NCBI GenBank assembly: GCA_964487155.1
Contig: CAZAQB010000020.1
Span: 1-33,778, forward strand
Origin: CAZAQB01 sp964487155
GTDB lineage: Bacteria; Pseudomonadota; Gammaproteobacteria; Nitrococcales; Nitrococcaceae
Length of the DNA: 33,778 bases
Direction: 5' to 3'
The notes beneath the pieces are model-generated. The model had not been told where the DNA came from, ran no database searches, and saw only the letters and a program-made list of their open reading frames with translations. The first letter of the stretch is position 1. Each line of letters begins with the position of its first letter. Shown here in pieces: positions 22,626 through 31,795 of this stretch. The position numbers were made by a program, and so were the translations under genes.

Positions 22626-23840
22626 TCAGCCCGCCGCCGGCTCCGGCTGGGCCAACCCGTCCAGGAAACGATCCGGCCCCATGGGGATGGCGCCGCCGGC
22701 CGCCTCCAGGGTCCACGCCGCAGGGTGGGCGCCCTCCTTCTTCCAGTCCCGCTCCGGCACTGGCCAGCCAAGGCCCGCCGCGGCACATCGATACAGATCG
22801 GTGCGGAAGGTGCGCTCCACGGCCTCGATCAGCCGCTCCTCGGGGCAGCTCACCTGGCCGCAGCGCTGCATCTGGCGCGCGTACCACAGTCCGTGGGAGC
22901 ACCACGGGAAGCCCGCACAGTAGCGGTGGAAGACCAGGAAGTCCGGTTCGCTGCAAGGTGCCTCCCCCGCCGCCCGGGTCAGCACGCCGGCCAGCGCCCG
23001 CGCCAGCAGCTCGACGTCGGCCTGCACGTAGCCGGCCAGCAGCCGGGCGGCCTGCGGGCGGTTATCGGGCTCGTCCAGCCAGCGCCCCGCGCGCAGCAGG
23101 GCCCGCACCAAGGCCTGGAGTTCGGCCGGGTGGCGCTCCGCCCACGCATCGGTCACGGCGAGCACCTTCTCCGCACCGTTATTCCAGACCTCGTAGCTGG
23201 TGACCAGGATCCGGCCCAGCCCCCGGGCCACCGCCTGGCTGCCCCAGGGTTCGCCGGCGCAGAAGCCGTCGATGCGTCCGGCGTCCAGGTTGGCCGCCAT
23301 GAACTGGGGCGGGATGACCACCAGATCGACGTCGTGGTCGGGGTCGATGCCGCCGGCGGCCAGCCAGTACCGCAACTGGTAGTTGTGGCTGGAGAAGGGA
23401 AACACCATGGCGAAGCGCAGCCGCGGGCGACCCTCCCGGCGCCGTGCCTGCAGCACCGGCGCCAGCAGCCGGGCCGGCACCGGATAACACCATTCGTCCG
23501 GCCCTGCGCAGGCCTGCATCTCCCGGCACAGGCTCTCGGCCAGGGTAATGGTGTTGCCGTTCAGGCTCAGGGTGAGCGGCACCGCCATGGGTCTTGGCGG
23601 CCCGGCGGCGCCCAGCGTCGAGGCGAGCGGCAGCGGCGCCAGCATGTGGGCGCCGTCCAGGGCGCCGAGCTGGACCTTGTCGCGGATGTTGGCCCACGAT
23701 GCCTCCCGGCTCAGCACCACCTCCAGCCCCTCGTCGCGGAACAGGCCCTGCTCCAGCGCCACCACCAGGGGCGCACAGTCGGTGAGGGGGATGTAGCCCA
23801 GACGCAGGGGCTCGCTACCGGGTCGGCCGTCAACTGCCAT
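22626..23840 (-). CDS. nasS: NasS, cytoplasmic nitrate/nitrite sensor
   Basis: A 404-residue protein of the NrtA/CmpA periplasmic-binding fold, without a signal peptide, which is the mark of NasS. Typical segments are LRLGYIPLTDCAPLVVALEQ, GAHMLAPLPLAST, LNGNTITLAESL, MVFPFSSHNYQLRYWLAAGG, PPQFMAANLDAGRIDGFCAG, EPWGSQAV and a WC-rich region (FPWCSHGLWYARQMQRCG). In known systems NasS holds NasT inactive and lets it go when nitrate or nitrite binds. Its start overlaps the end of nasT by 11 bases. The operon order is nasT then nasS, as in Paracoccus. It is complete and intact. Confidence 0.92.
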   Translation of the reverse strand: MAVDGRPGSEPLRLGYIPLTDCAPLVVALEQGLFRDEGLEVVLSREASWANIRDKVQLGALDGAHMLAPLPLASTLGAAGPPRPMAVPLTLSLNGNTITLAESLCREMQACAGPDEWCYPVPARLLAPVLQARRREGRPRLRFAMVFPFSSHNYQLRYWLAAGGIDPDHDVDLVVIPPQFMAANLDAGRIDGFCAGEPWGSQAVARGLGRILVTSYEVWNNGAEKVLAVTDAWAERHPAELQALVRALLRAGRWLDEPDNRPQAARLLAGYVQADVELLARALAGVLTRAAGEAPCSEPDFLVFHRYCAGFPWCSHGLWYARQMQRCGQVSCPEERLIEAVERTFRTDLYRCAAAGLGWPVPERDWKKEGAHPAAWTLEAAGGAIPMGPDRFLDGLAQPEPAAG

Positions 23841-24444
23841 GATCGCCCCGTCGCTCCTTCGGCTTGGATGTCGGCGTCTCCCGGGCGGAGACCAGTTCCA
23901 CCGCCACCTCGTGCAGGCTCAGGCGCCGGTCCATGGCCATCTTGCGCAACCGTTCGTAGGCCGCCTGCTCACCCACCGACAGGCGCTCCATGAGGAGGCA
24001 CTTTGCGCGGTCGATGGCCCTGCGCTGGGCCAGGGTCTGCTGGGTGCGGTTGAGTTCTGTCTTGAGCGCCCGCTGTGCCTGGTAATGGGCGATGGCCACG
24101 TGCACCAGGGACTGCACCGTGGCCGGCGCGAGCCCTTCTACCACGTAGGCGCTCACGCCAGCGCGAGCCGCCTCCGCGGTGAGCTCGGCGTCGGCCGCGC
24201 CGGAGAGCATGATCATCGGCTTGGGGTAGCGGCGGCCGAGCTGGGCCAGGTGCTCCAGGGTGTCCCGGGTGGGCAGCTCCGCGTCGACGATCACGGCGTC
24301 CGGGCGCAAATCCTCCATGGCGCCGTAGAGGTCGGCATCCGCGCCCACCCGGGCCAGCACTGTAAAGCCGGCCTCGGCGAGTGCGTCCTGCAGTCGCTCC
24401 GGCTGCGCCTGTCCGGCATCAACGATCAGCACCCGGAGCGTCAT
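23830..24444 (-). CDS. nasT: NasT, ANTAR-domain response-regulator antiterminator
   Basis: A 204-residue protein with an N-terminal receiver-like domain (MTLRVLIVDAGQ, D54 in VIVDAELPT, MIMLSGAAD) and a C-terminal ANTAR RNA-binding domain (about 130-190: LAQRRAIDRAKCLLMERLSV, AYERLRKMAMDRRLSLHEVA). It binds hairpins in the leader of nitrate-assimilation transcripts and prevents early termination when released by NasS. The ATG at 24444 is chosen because MTLRVLIVDA is the usual family start; upstream residues are spurious. It is transcribed away from the nitrate transporter gene, across a shared 357-bp region. Confidence 0.93.
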   Translation of the reverse strand: MTLRVLIVDAGQAQPERLQDALAEAGFTVLARVGADADLYGAMEDLRPDAVIVDAELPTRDTLEHLAQLGRRYPKPMIMLSGAADAELTAEAARAGVSAYVVEGLAPATVQSLVHVAIAHYQAQRALKTELNRTQQTLAQRRAIDRAKCLLMERLSVGEQAAYERLRKMAMDRRLSLHEVAVELVSARETPTSKPKERRGDHGS

Positions 24445-24801
24445 GGCGCCTGCCTCCCGTCCATGGTTCCGGTAACAGCAAGATTCGCGCCTCCGCCAAG
24501 CGCCTCGCCGGCGTCCGCGTTGCCATGCCCGGCTGCGACTCCCGGAGCCGGCCACTACCGGCCTGAATGCAGCGTCATGGTGCACCGCCGCACCAACTTG
24601 ATGCACTTGCAGGGTGCCATGGAGCGCGCCAGGCATGCAACTTATTGATCGGACGTGATCGGGCTTGTTGGCCCGGTTCTTGTAAGCCTCTTCGGGTGAC
24701 GTGGACCAGGCCTGCCCTGCAGCGGGTACGAGTGCGTCGATGCACGGCCTTCAACGGCGAGGGCCCTGGAATCGACTCAACTCGCTTGCAGAGGTAGCGT
24801 C
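24445..24801. promoter_or_regulatory. Divergent promoter and leader region of the nas genes
   Basis: This 357-bp region between nasT and the transporter gene should hold both promoters and the NasT-responsive leader. Visible hairpins with six-base loops are GATCGGGC-TTGTTG-GCCCGGTT (24657-24678, with wobble pairs) and GTGC-GTCGAT-GCAC (24732-24745). Hexaloop hairpins are the known ANTAR target, but the usual A1/G4 loop pattern is only half met, and the spacing is longer than in described two-hairpin sites. There is also a small palindrome TGGTGC...GCACCA (24578-24595 region). No convincing sigma-54 site was found. Confidence 0.45.
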
Positions 24802-26169
24802 ATGGAACTTCAGAACAAGTCCACCCGTATCCGCCTTCTGGACTTCCGCTCCGTCCAGATGCGGACCTTCCACATGACCTGGCTCGCCTTCCACCTGTGC
24901 TTCTTCGGGTGGTTCGGCATCGCGCCGCTGATGGCCGTGGTGCGCGACGACCTGGGCCTCACCAAATCCGAGATTGGCAGCACCATCATCGCCTCGGTGG
25001 CCATCACCGTGCTGGTGCGGCTGCTGATCGGGCCGCTGTGCGACAAGTTCGGCGCGCGGCGCACCTATGCCACTTTGCTGTGCGTGGGTTCCGTCCCGGT
25101 CATGGCCATCGGGCTCGCCGACAGCTTCGAGGCCTTCCTGCTGGCGCGGCTCGCGATCGGCGCCATCGGCGCCTCGTTCGTCATCACCCAGTACCACACC
25201 TCGGTGATGTTCGCGCCCAACGTGGTGGGCACCGCCAACGCCACCACCGCCGGCTGGGGCAACCTGGGCGGCGGCACCACCCAGATCGTCATGCCGCTGA
25301 TCTTCGCCGCGGTCCTGATGCTCGGGGTCAACGAGGCACTCGGCTGGCGGCTCGCCATGGTGGTGCCCGGCACCATGCTGTTCCTGGTGGGCATCGCCTA
25401 CTACTACCTGACCCAGGACGCCCCCGACGGCGATTACCGTGATCTGCGCGCCCGCGGCGCGCTTCCACCGGCGGAGAACGAGCGCAGCGCCTGGGGCAGC
25501 TTCAAGGTGGCCGCCCGCGACCCCCGCGTCTGGGCGCTGTTCGTGGTCTACGGCGCCTGCTTCGGAGTCGAGCTCACGATCAACAACATCGCCGCGCTTT
25601 ACTTCTTCGACAACTTCGAGCTCGACCTCGCCACCGCCGGCATGATCGCCGGGCTGTTTGGCCTGATGAACATCTTCGCGCGCACCCTCGGTGGCGTGTT
25701 CTCGGATCTGTTCGCACGCCGCGCGGGGCTCGCAGGGCGGGTGCGCTGGCTGTTCATGGCGCTGTTCCTGGAGGGCATCGCGCTGATGGTGTTCTCGCAG
25801 ATGGGCGCACTGGCCGCGGCCATCGCCGCGCTGCTGGTGTTCAGCCTGTTCGTACAGATGTCCGAGGGCGCCACCTACGGCCTGGTGCCGTTCATGAACA
25901 AGCGCGCCCTGGGTGCGGTGGCCGGCATCGTCGGCGCCGGCGGCAATGCCGGCGCGGTGGCCGCCGGGTTCCTGTTCAAGGCCGAGAGCCTGACCTACCA
26001 GGAGGGGCTGCTCTATCTGGGCATGGCGGTGCTGGTCTGCTCCTTCCTGGCGCTGGTGGTGCGCTTCTCGCCGGAGGTGGCCGCCGAGGAGGACGAGGCG
26101 CTGCGGGCTGCCCTGGCCGAACGCCAGGCCGAGTCGACCCAGCCGCGCCCCGCGCCGGCGACGGCCTGA
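24802..26169 (+). CDS. Nitrate/nitrite transporter, NarK/NasA-type MFS (NNP family)
   Basis: A 455-residue major-facilitator protein with about twelve membrane helices. The nitrate-signature motifs of the NNP family are present: GWGNLGGGTTQIVMP in helix 5 and GIVGAGGNAGAVAAGFLF in helix 11. An MFS loop motif (GPLCDKFGARRTY) follows helix 2. It imports nitrate (and perhaps nitrite) for assimilation. It is the first gene of the forward nas operon and follows the leader region; AGAGGTAGC precedes the ATG. The order transporter-nirB-nirD-nasA matches many proteobacterial assimilation operons. Confidence 0.94.
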   Translation: MELQNKSTRIRLLDFRSVQMRTFHMTWLAFHLCFFGWFGIAPLMAVVRDDLGLTKSEIGSTIIASVAITVLVRLLIGPLCDKFGARRTYATLLCVGSVPVMAIGLADSFEAFLLARLAIGAIGASFVITQYHTSVMFAPNVVGTANATTAGWGNLGGGTTQIVMPLIFAAVLMLGVNEALGWRLAMVVPGTMLFLVGIAYYYLTQDAPDGDYRDLRARGALPPAENERSAWGSFKVAARDPRVWALFVVYGACFGVELTINNIAALYFFDNFELDLATAGMIAGLFGLMNIFARTLGGVFSDLFARRAGLAGRVRWLFMALFLEGIALMVFSQMGALAAAIAALLVFSLFVQMSEGATYGLVPFMNKRALGAVAGIVGAGGNAGAVAAGFLFKAESLTYQEGLLYLGMAVLVCSFLALVVRFSPEVAAEEDEALRAALAERQAESTQPRPAPATA

Positions 26170-26183
26170 GCGGCAACGCCCAT

Positions 26184-26204
26184 GGGGGGCGGGTCCCGCC
26201 CCCC
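26184..26204 (+). promoter_or_regulatory. GC hairpin between transporter and nirB
   Basis: GGGGGGCGGG, one T, then CCCGCCCCCC: a 10-bp perfect inverted repeat without a T tract, 15 bases after the transporter stop. It is more likely an RNA-processing or stabilising hairpin that sets different message levels within the operon than a terminator. Confidence 0.5.
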
Positions 26205-26228
26205 GCACCTGGACAGGAGACAACCGAC

Positions 26229-28703
26229 ATGACCGAGCATCTCGTGGTCGTGGGCAATGGCATGGCCGGCATGCGCACCGTGGAGGAGCTGCTGAAGCTC
26301 ACCCGGAAGCGCTACGAAATCACCGTGTTCGGCGCCGAGCCCCACACCAACTACAACCGCATCATGCTCTCGCCGGTGCTGGCCGGCGAGAAGACCCTGG
26401 AGGAGATCGTGCTGCACCCCCGGGCGTGGTACGAGGACAACGGCATCCAGCTGCACACCGGCGACCCGGTGGTGGCCATCAACCGGCGCAGCCGCTGGGT
26501 GCGGGCCGAAAGCGGCCTGGAGGTGCCCTACGACCGGCTGCTGCTGGCCACCGGATCCCAACCGTTCGTGATCCCGGTGCCCGGCAATGACCTGCCCGGT
26601 GTGGTCGCCTTCCGGGACATCGCCGATGTGGAACGCATGCTGGATGCCGCCCGGCGCTACCGGCACGCGGTGGTCATCGGCGGCGGGCTGCTGGGGCTGG
26701 AGGCCGCCAACGGCCTCATGCAGCGCGGCATGCAGGTCACCGTGGTGCATCTCTCGGAGAGCCTCATGGATCGCCAGTTGGATGCACCGGCGGCCGATCT
26801 GCTGCGCCGATCCCTGGTGGAGCGGGGGCTCGAGTTCCGCATGGGCGCGGTCACCGAACGCATCCTCGGGCGGCGCCGGGTCAAGGGCGTGCGCTTCAAG
26901 GACGGCTCCGAGATCCCCGCGGAGCTGGTGGTGATGGCCGCCGGCATCCGCCCCAACATCGAGCTCGCCAGGCAGGCCGGCCTCCACTGCGAGCGCGGGG
27001 TGGTGGTCAACGACACCATGCAGACCTACGACCCGCGCATCTACGCCGTGGGGGAATGCATCGAGCACCGCAAGGCCACCTACGGGCTGGTGGCGCCGAT
27101 CTGGGAACAGGCCAAGGTTTGCGCCAACCATCTCGCATTCCACGGCATCGGCAGCTACCGCGGCTCGGTGGTCTCCACCCAGCTCAAGGTCACCGGCATC
27201 GACCTTTTTTCCGCCGGCAACTACCAGGGCGACGAAACCACCGACGACATCGTCTTCCAGGACCCCCGCCGTGGTGTCTACAAGCGCCTGGTGGTGAAGG
27301 ACAACCGCATCCAGGGCGCGGTGCTCTATGGCGACACCGGCGATGGCCCCTGGTACTTCAAGCTGATGCGCGAGGCCACCGACATCTCGGCGCTGCGCGA
27401 GCGGATCATCTTCGGCCGCGCTTACGCCGAGGACCAGCCCGCCGGCGCGGGCGGGCGCGCCGCGGCCATGACAGACGACGAGCAGGTCTGCGACTGCAAC
27501 GGCGTGTGCAAGGGCACCATCGTCAAGGCCATCCGTGAGGACGGGCTCACCGCTTTGGGTCAGGTGATGAAGGCCACCAAGGCCGGCACCTCCTGCGGCT
27601 CCTGCAAGCCGCTGGTCGCCGAGCTGCTGGAGGCGACCGCCGGTGCCGAGGCCGTGGCCGCCGCCCCGGAGAGCCTTTGCGAGTGCACCGAACTGGGGCA
27701 CAAGGCGGTGCGCGAGGCGATCGCCGAGCGCCACCTCACCAGCCCCGAGCAGGTGCGCGAGGCGCTGGACTGGAAGACTCCGGACGGCTGCGCGAAGTGC
27801 CGCCCAGCCCTCAACTACTACTGCCTGTGCGCCTGGCCCGCCGAGGCCGAGGACGACGCCCAGTCACGCTTCATCAACGAGCGCGCCCACGCGAATATCC
27901 AGAAGGACGGCACCTACTCCGTGGTGCCGCGCATGTTCGGCGGCGTCACCAATGCCACCGAGCTGCGGGCCATCGCCGACGTGGTCGATAAGTACGAAAT
28001 CCCCACGGTGAAGGTCACCGGCGGCCAGCGCATCGACCTGCTGGGCGTGCGTAAGGAAGACCTGCCGGGAGTGTGGCGGGATCTGCGGCTACAGGCCGGG
28101 CTGATCTCGGGCCATGCCTACGGCAAGGCGCTGCGCACGGTGAAGACCTGCGTCGGCAAGGAGTGGTGCCGCTTCGGCGTGCAGGACTCCACCACCATGG
28201 GGGTCGAGCTGGAGAAGATGACCTGGGGCACCTGGACGCCCCACAAGGTCAAGATGGCGGTCTCCGGCTGCCCGCGCAACTGCGCCGAGGCCAGCATCAA
28301 GGACTTCGGCGTGGTGGCGGTGGAGTCGGGCTGGGAGCTGCAGGTGGGCGGCAACGGCGGCATCACACTGCGCGGGGCCGACGTGCTGTGCCGGGTGGCC
28401 ACACCCGAGCAAGTGCTGGAGCACTGCGGCGCCTTCCTGCAGCTCTACCGTGAGCAGGCCCGCTACCTGGAGCGCACTGCCCCCTGGATCGAGCGCGTGG
28501 GCCTTGAGTACGTGCGCTCGCGGGTGGTGGAGGACGCCGAGGGCCGCCGGGTCCTGCATCAGCGCTTCCTGGAGAGCCAGCGCCACGCCCAGGTGGACCC
28601 CTGGGAGACCCATTCCAGCACCCAGGCCGACGGAGCCGAGTTCCTGCCGCTTGCCGAGCTGCCGGAATCCGGCGAGCCGCCGCGCCACCGGGCAGCGGGC
28701 TGA
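26229..28703 (+). CDS. nirB: Assimilatory NADH-nitrite reductase, large subunit
   Basis: An 824-residue enzyme that, with NirD, reduces nitrite to ammonium using six electrons from NAD(P)H in the cytoplasm. The N-terminal FAD/NAD module runs to about residue 400 (VVVGNGMAGMRTVEELL; AVVIGGGLLGLEAANGL; IYAVGECIEH). Two [2Fe-2S] BFD-like modules follow: C421/C423/C456/C459 and C484/C486/C521/C524. The C-terminal sulfite/nitrite reductase half binds siroheme and [4Fe-4S] through C641/C647 and C681/C685 (CVGKEWC, CPRNC). It is complete, with ACAGGAGAC before the ATG. nirD follows after 28 bases. Confidence 0.97.
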   Translation: MTEHLVVVGNGMAGMRTVEELLKLTRKRYEITVFGAEPHTNYNRIMLSPVLAGEKTLEEIVLHPRAWYEDNGIQLHTGDPVVAINRRSRWVRAESGLEVPYDRLLLATGSQPFVIPVPGNDLPGVVAFRDIADVERMLDAARRYRHAVVIGGGLLGLEAANGLMQRGMQVTVVHLSESLMDRQLDAPAADLLRRSLVERGLEFRMGAVTERILGRRRVKGVRFKDGSEIPAELVVMAAGIRPNIELARQAGLHCERGVVVNDTMQTYDPRIYAVGECIEHRKATYGLVAPIWEQAKVCANHLAFHGIGSYRGSVVSTQLKVTGIDLFSAGNYQGDETTDDIVFQDPRRGVYKRLVVKDNRIQGAVLYGDTGDGPWYFKLMREATDISALRERIIFGRAYAEDQPAGAGGRAAAMTDDEQVCDCNGVCKGTIVKAIREDGLTALGQVMKATKAGTSCGSCKPLVAELLEATAGAEAVAAAPESLCECTELGHKAVREAIAERHLTSPEQVREALDWKTPDGCAKCRPALNYYCLCAWPAEAEDDAQSRFINERAHANIQKDGTYSVVPRMFGGVTNATELRAIADVVDKYEIPTVKVTGGQRIDLLGVRKEDLPGVWRDLRLQAGLISGHAYGKALRTVKTCVGKEWCRFGVQDSTTMGVELEKMTWGTWTPHKVKMAVSGCPRNCAEASIKDFGVVAVESGWELQVGGNGGITLRGADVLCRVATPEQVLEHCGAFLQLYREQARYLERTAPWIERVGLEYVRSRVVEDAEGRRVLHQRFLESQRHAQVDPWETHSSTQADGAEFLPLAELPESGEPPRHRAAG

Positions 28704-28731
28704 GCCCGGACCCATGCAAGGAGAGACCACC

Positions 28732-29070
28732 ATGTCCGCTGCTCCCCAGACCGACTGGATCGACATCGGCCGTCTGGAGGACATCCCCCGCCGGGGCGCA
28801 CGCCGGGTGCGCACCGCCCACGGCGACATCGCCGTGTTCCGCACCGCCGACGACCGGGTGTTCGCCCTGGATGACCGCTGCCCCCACCGCGGCGGCCCCC
28901 TGTCCCAGGGCATCGTCGCCGGCCGGGAGGTGTACTGCCCGCTGCACAACTGGTGCATCCGCCTCGACACCGGCCAGGCCGAGGCCCCCGACGAGGGCCA
29001 CACCGGCCGCTACCCGGTGCGGGTGGACGGCGGCCGCGTGCACCTGCAGCCGGTGCCCTGCCATGACTGA
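28732..29070 (+). CDS. nirD: Nitrite reductase small subunit (Rieske-type)
   Basis: A 112-residue NirD subunit with a complete Rieske motif pair: C50-P-H52 in DRCPHRGGPLSQG and C69-x2-H72 in YCPLHNW. Escherichia coli NirD keeps the fold but lacks the cluster ligands, whereas this protein has all four, so it probably binds a [2Fe-2S] cluster. The ATG at 28732 is used because AAGGAGAG lies just ahead; an in-frame ATG at 28714 would swallow that site. The 3' end overlaps the start of nasA by 8 bases. Confidence 0.94.
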   Translation: MSAAPQTDWIDIGRLEDIPRRGARRVRTAHGDIAVFRTADDRVFALDDRCPHRGGPLSQGIVAGREVYCPLHNWCIRLDTGQAEAPDEGHTGRYPVRVDGGRVHLQPVPCHD

Positions 29071-31699
29071 GCCGGTGCGCACCACCTGCCCCTACTGCGG
29101 CGTCGGCTGCGGCGTCCTGGTGGAGGCCGGCGGCGATGGGGTGCGGGTCAGCGGCGACCCCCGGCACCCGGCCAACGCCGGGCGGCTGTGCTCCAAGGGC
29201 AGCGCCCTGGGCGAGACCCTCGGCCCGGAGGGGCGGCTGCTCCACCCCATGGTGCGGGGCCGGCAGGTGGCCTGGTTCCGGGCCCTGGACGAGGTCGCCG
29301 GCGGCCTGCGCCGCATCATCGACACCCACGGCCCCGAGGCGGTGGCGTTCTACGTCTCCGGCCAGCTGCTGACCGAGGACTACTACGTAGCCAACAAGCT
29401 CATGAAGGGCTACCTCGGCAGCGCCAACATCGACACCAATTCCCGGCTGTGCATGGCCTCGGCGGTGGCCGGACACCAGCGCGCCTTCGGCGAGGACGTC
29501 GTCCCCGCCAGCTACGACGACCTGGAGCAGGCCGAGCTGGTGGTGCTGGTGGGCTCCAACACCGCATGGTGCCATCCGGTGGTGTTCCAGCGGATCATGG
29601 AGGCCCGCCGGGCCCGCCCCGAGATGCGGGTGGTGGTGGTGGACCCGCGGCGCACCGCCACCGCCGCCGAGGCGGATCTGCACCTGCCCCTGGCGCCGGG
29701 CAGCGACGTGGCCCTGTTCAACGGCCTGCTCTGCCACCTGGAGCGGGACGGCCGGCTCGATTACGAGTTTCTCGAGAACCACTGCAGCGGTTTCGCGGCG
29801 GCCCTGGCGGCCGCCCGCCGAGGCCCGGCCTCCACCCCCGCCGTGGCCGGCGCCTGCGCCCTGGACGAGCCGCTGGTGGCCGAGTTCTTCCGCCTGTTCG
29901 CCCGCTCCGAGCGCACGGTCACCCTGTTCTCCCAGGGGGTCAACCAGTCCAGCCAGGGCACCGACAAGGTCAACGCCATCATCAACTGCCACTTGGCCAC
30001 CGGCCGTATTGGCCGGCCCGGGGCCGGGCCGTTGTCCATCACCGGCCAACCCAACGCCATGGGCGGCCGCGAGGTGGGTGGGCTGGCCAGCACCCTGGCG
30101 GCGCACCGTGGTTTCGACCAGGCCGACGACATCCAGGCCTTCTGGGACAGCCCCACCATCGCCCGCCAGCCGGGCCTGAAGGCGGTGGAGCTGTTCGACG
30201 CGGTGGCCCAGGGACGCATCCGGGCGCTGTGGATCATGGCCACCAACCCGGTAGTGAGCCTGCCCGATGCGGACCGGGTACGCGAGGCCCTGCGCCACTG
30301 CGAGCTGGTGGTGGTCTCCGACGTGGTGCGCTCCACGGACACCACCCCCTGGGCGGATGTGCTGCTGCCCGCCGCCGGCTGGGGCGAGAAGGACGGCACC
30401 GTCACCAACTCCGAGCGGGTCATCTCCCGCCAGCGGGCCTTCCGGGAGCCCCCGGGCGAGGCCCGCCCGGATTGGTGGATGGTGTGCGAGGTGGCCCGGC
30501 GCATGGGCTTCTCCGGCTTCGACTACACCGGCCCGGAGGCCATCTTCGCCGAGCACGCGGCCCTCTCCGGCCATGCCAACGGCGGGCGCTGGGGGTTCGA
30601 CATCAGCGCTCTCGCCAGGATGGACCGGGTGGCTTATGACGCGTTGGGTCCGGTTCGCTGGCCCCTGCCGGCAGGGGCCTCGGGGCCCGACACGCGCCCC
30701 CTGTTCGGCGACGGCCACTTTGCCACCGCCGATGGCCGGGCCCGGCTGGTGGCGGTGGATCCGCGGCCTCCGGCTCATGCCCCGGACGCCGACTACCCGC
30801 TGGTGCTGAACACCGGCCGGGTGCGGGACCACTGGCACACCATGACCCGCACCGCCCGCTCGCCCCGGCTCTGCGCCCATACCCCGGAACCGCTGCTCTG
30901 CGTCCATCCCGAGGATGCCGGCCGTCACGGCCTGGTTCCCGGCGCCCTGGCCCAGCTGCGCAGCCGCTGGGGCGAGTGCCTGGCCCGGGTGGCCGTGTCC
31001 CGCGAGACCCGTGCGGGCAACCTGTTCCTGCCGATCCACTGGAACGACCAGTTCGCCGCCCGGGCCCGGGTGGGGGCGGTGGTCAACCCGGCGGTGTGTC
31101 CGGTCTCCGGCGAGCCGGAGTTCAAGCACACCCCGGTGCGGGTGGAGCCCTGGGACGCCGCCTGGTACGGCTTCCTGCTCTGCCGGATCCCCGTCTCGAC
31201 CGCCGGGCTCGGCTACTGGGTGCGGGTGCCGGGGGCGCGCTTCCACCGCTACGAGCTGGCCGACCGGGCCCAGCCCGAGGACTGGAGCCAATGGGCCCGG
31301 AACCTGCTGGGCGTCCAGGACGCCAACGCCGACTGGCTGGAGTTCCGGGATGTTCGGGCCGCCTCCTACCGGGCCGCCCTGCTGGTGGAAGATCGGCTGG
31401 AGGCCTGCCTGTTCGCGGCCCGGCAGCCGGAGCTGCCCACCCGGCAATGGCTGGCCGGACTGTTCGACCAGGAAAGCCTGGGCGAAGCCGACCGGGTGGC
31501 GCTGCTCACCGGCCGTCCCGCCGGTGTCGATCTCGACAGCGGTCCGCCGGTGTGCAGTTGCTTCGGTGTCGGCCGGGAAGCCATCTGCCGTGCAGTCCGG
31601 GAACAGGGCCTGCGGACCGCGGAGGCCGTGGGCGAGGCGCTGGGGGCAGGCACCAACTGCGGCTCCTGCCTGCCGGAGATCCGCGGGCTGCTGGGCTGA
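29063..31699 (+). CDS. nasA: Assimilatory nitrate reductase catalytic subunit with C-terminal BFD domain
   Basis: An 878-residue molybdoenzyme reducing nitrate to nitrite in the cytoplasm. The N-terminal [4Fe-4S] site is C9-x2-C12-x3-C16-x26-C43. The Mo-bisMGD domain follows, with the expected Cys ligand C130 in NSRLCMASA and the usual GSNTAWCHPV, VVVDPRRTAT, GRIGRPGAGPLSITGQPNAM and NTGRVRDHWHTMTRT stretches. A BFD-like [2Fe-2S] domain at the end (C831/C833, C866/C869) supplies another electron-entry point, as in Klebsiella-type NasA. No separate NasB/NasC electron-transfer protein is in the window, so ferredoxin or an unlinked reductase is the likely donor. The start ATG overlaps nirD by 8 bases. 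Confidence 0.95.
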   Translation: MTEPVRTTCPYCGVGCGVLVEAGGDGVRVSGDPRHPANAGRLCSKGSALGETLGPEGRLLHPMVRGRQVAWFRALDEVAGGLRRIIDTHGPEAVAFYVSGQLLTEDYYVANKLMKGYLGSANIDTNSRLCMASAVAGHQRAFGEDVVPASYDDLEQAELVVLVGSNTAWCHPVVFQRIMEARRARPEMRVVVVDPRRTATAAEADLHLPLAPGSDVALFNGLLCHLERDGRLDYEFLENHCSGFAAALAAARRGPASTPAVAGACALDEPLVAEFFRLFARSERTVTLFSQGVNQSSQGTDKVNAIINCHLATGRIGRPGAGPLSITGQPNAMGGREVGGLASTLAAHRGFDQADDIQAFWDSPTIARQPGLKAVELFDAVAQGRIRALWIMATNPVVSLPDADRVREALRHCELVVVSDVVRSTDTTPWADVLLPAAGWGEKDGTVTNSERVISRQRAFREPPGEARPDWWMVCEVARRMGFSGFDYTGPEAIFAEHAALSGHANGGRWGFDISALARMDRVAYDALGPVRWPLPAGASGPDTRPLFGDGHFATADGRARLVAVDPRPPAHAPDADYPLVLNTGRVRDHWHTMTRTARSPRLCAHTPEPLLCVHPEDAGRHGLVPGALAQLRSRWGECLARVAVSRETRAGNLFLPIHWNDQFAARARVGAVVNPAVCPVSGEPEFKHTPVRVEPWDAAWYGFLLCRIPVSTAGLGYWVRVPGARFHRYELADRAQPEDWSQWARNLLGVQDANADWLEFRDVRAASYRAALLVEDRLEACLFAARQPELPTRQWLAGLFDQESLGEADRVALLTGRPAGVDLDSGPPVCSCFGVGREAICRAVREQGLRTAEAVGEALGAGTNCGSCLPEIRGLLG

Positions 31700-31795
31700 C
31701 GGCAGTGGGGGGCGGTCCCAGGGCGTGGCCCGGCCGCGACCCGCGCGCTACCATCGATGGCGACACCATGGGGAGACCGCCAGGGAGGCGCAGCC

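Noticed and set aside
24580..24640. Sigma-54 promoter ahead of the nitrate transporter
   Set aside because: TTGCA and ATGCAA strings occur, but none has the required GG ten bases before the GC.
28559..31447. A 962-codon minus-strand frame across nirD and nasA
   Set aside because: It is antisense to two clear enzymes and gives a low-complexity product. No ribosome-binding site or family pattern.
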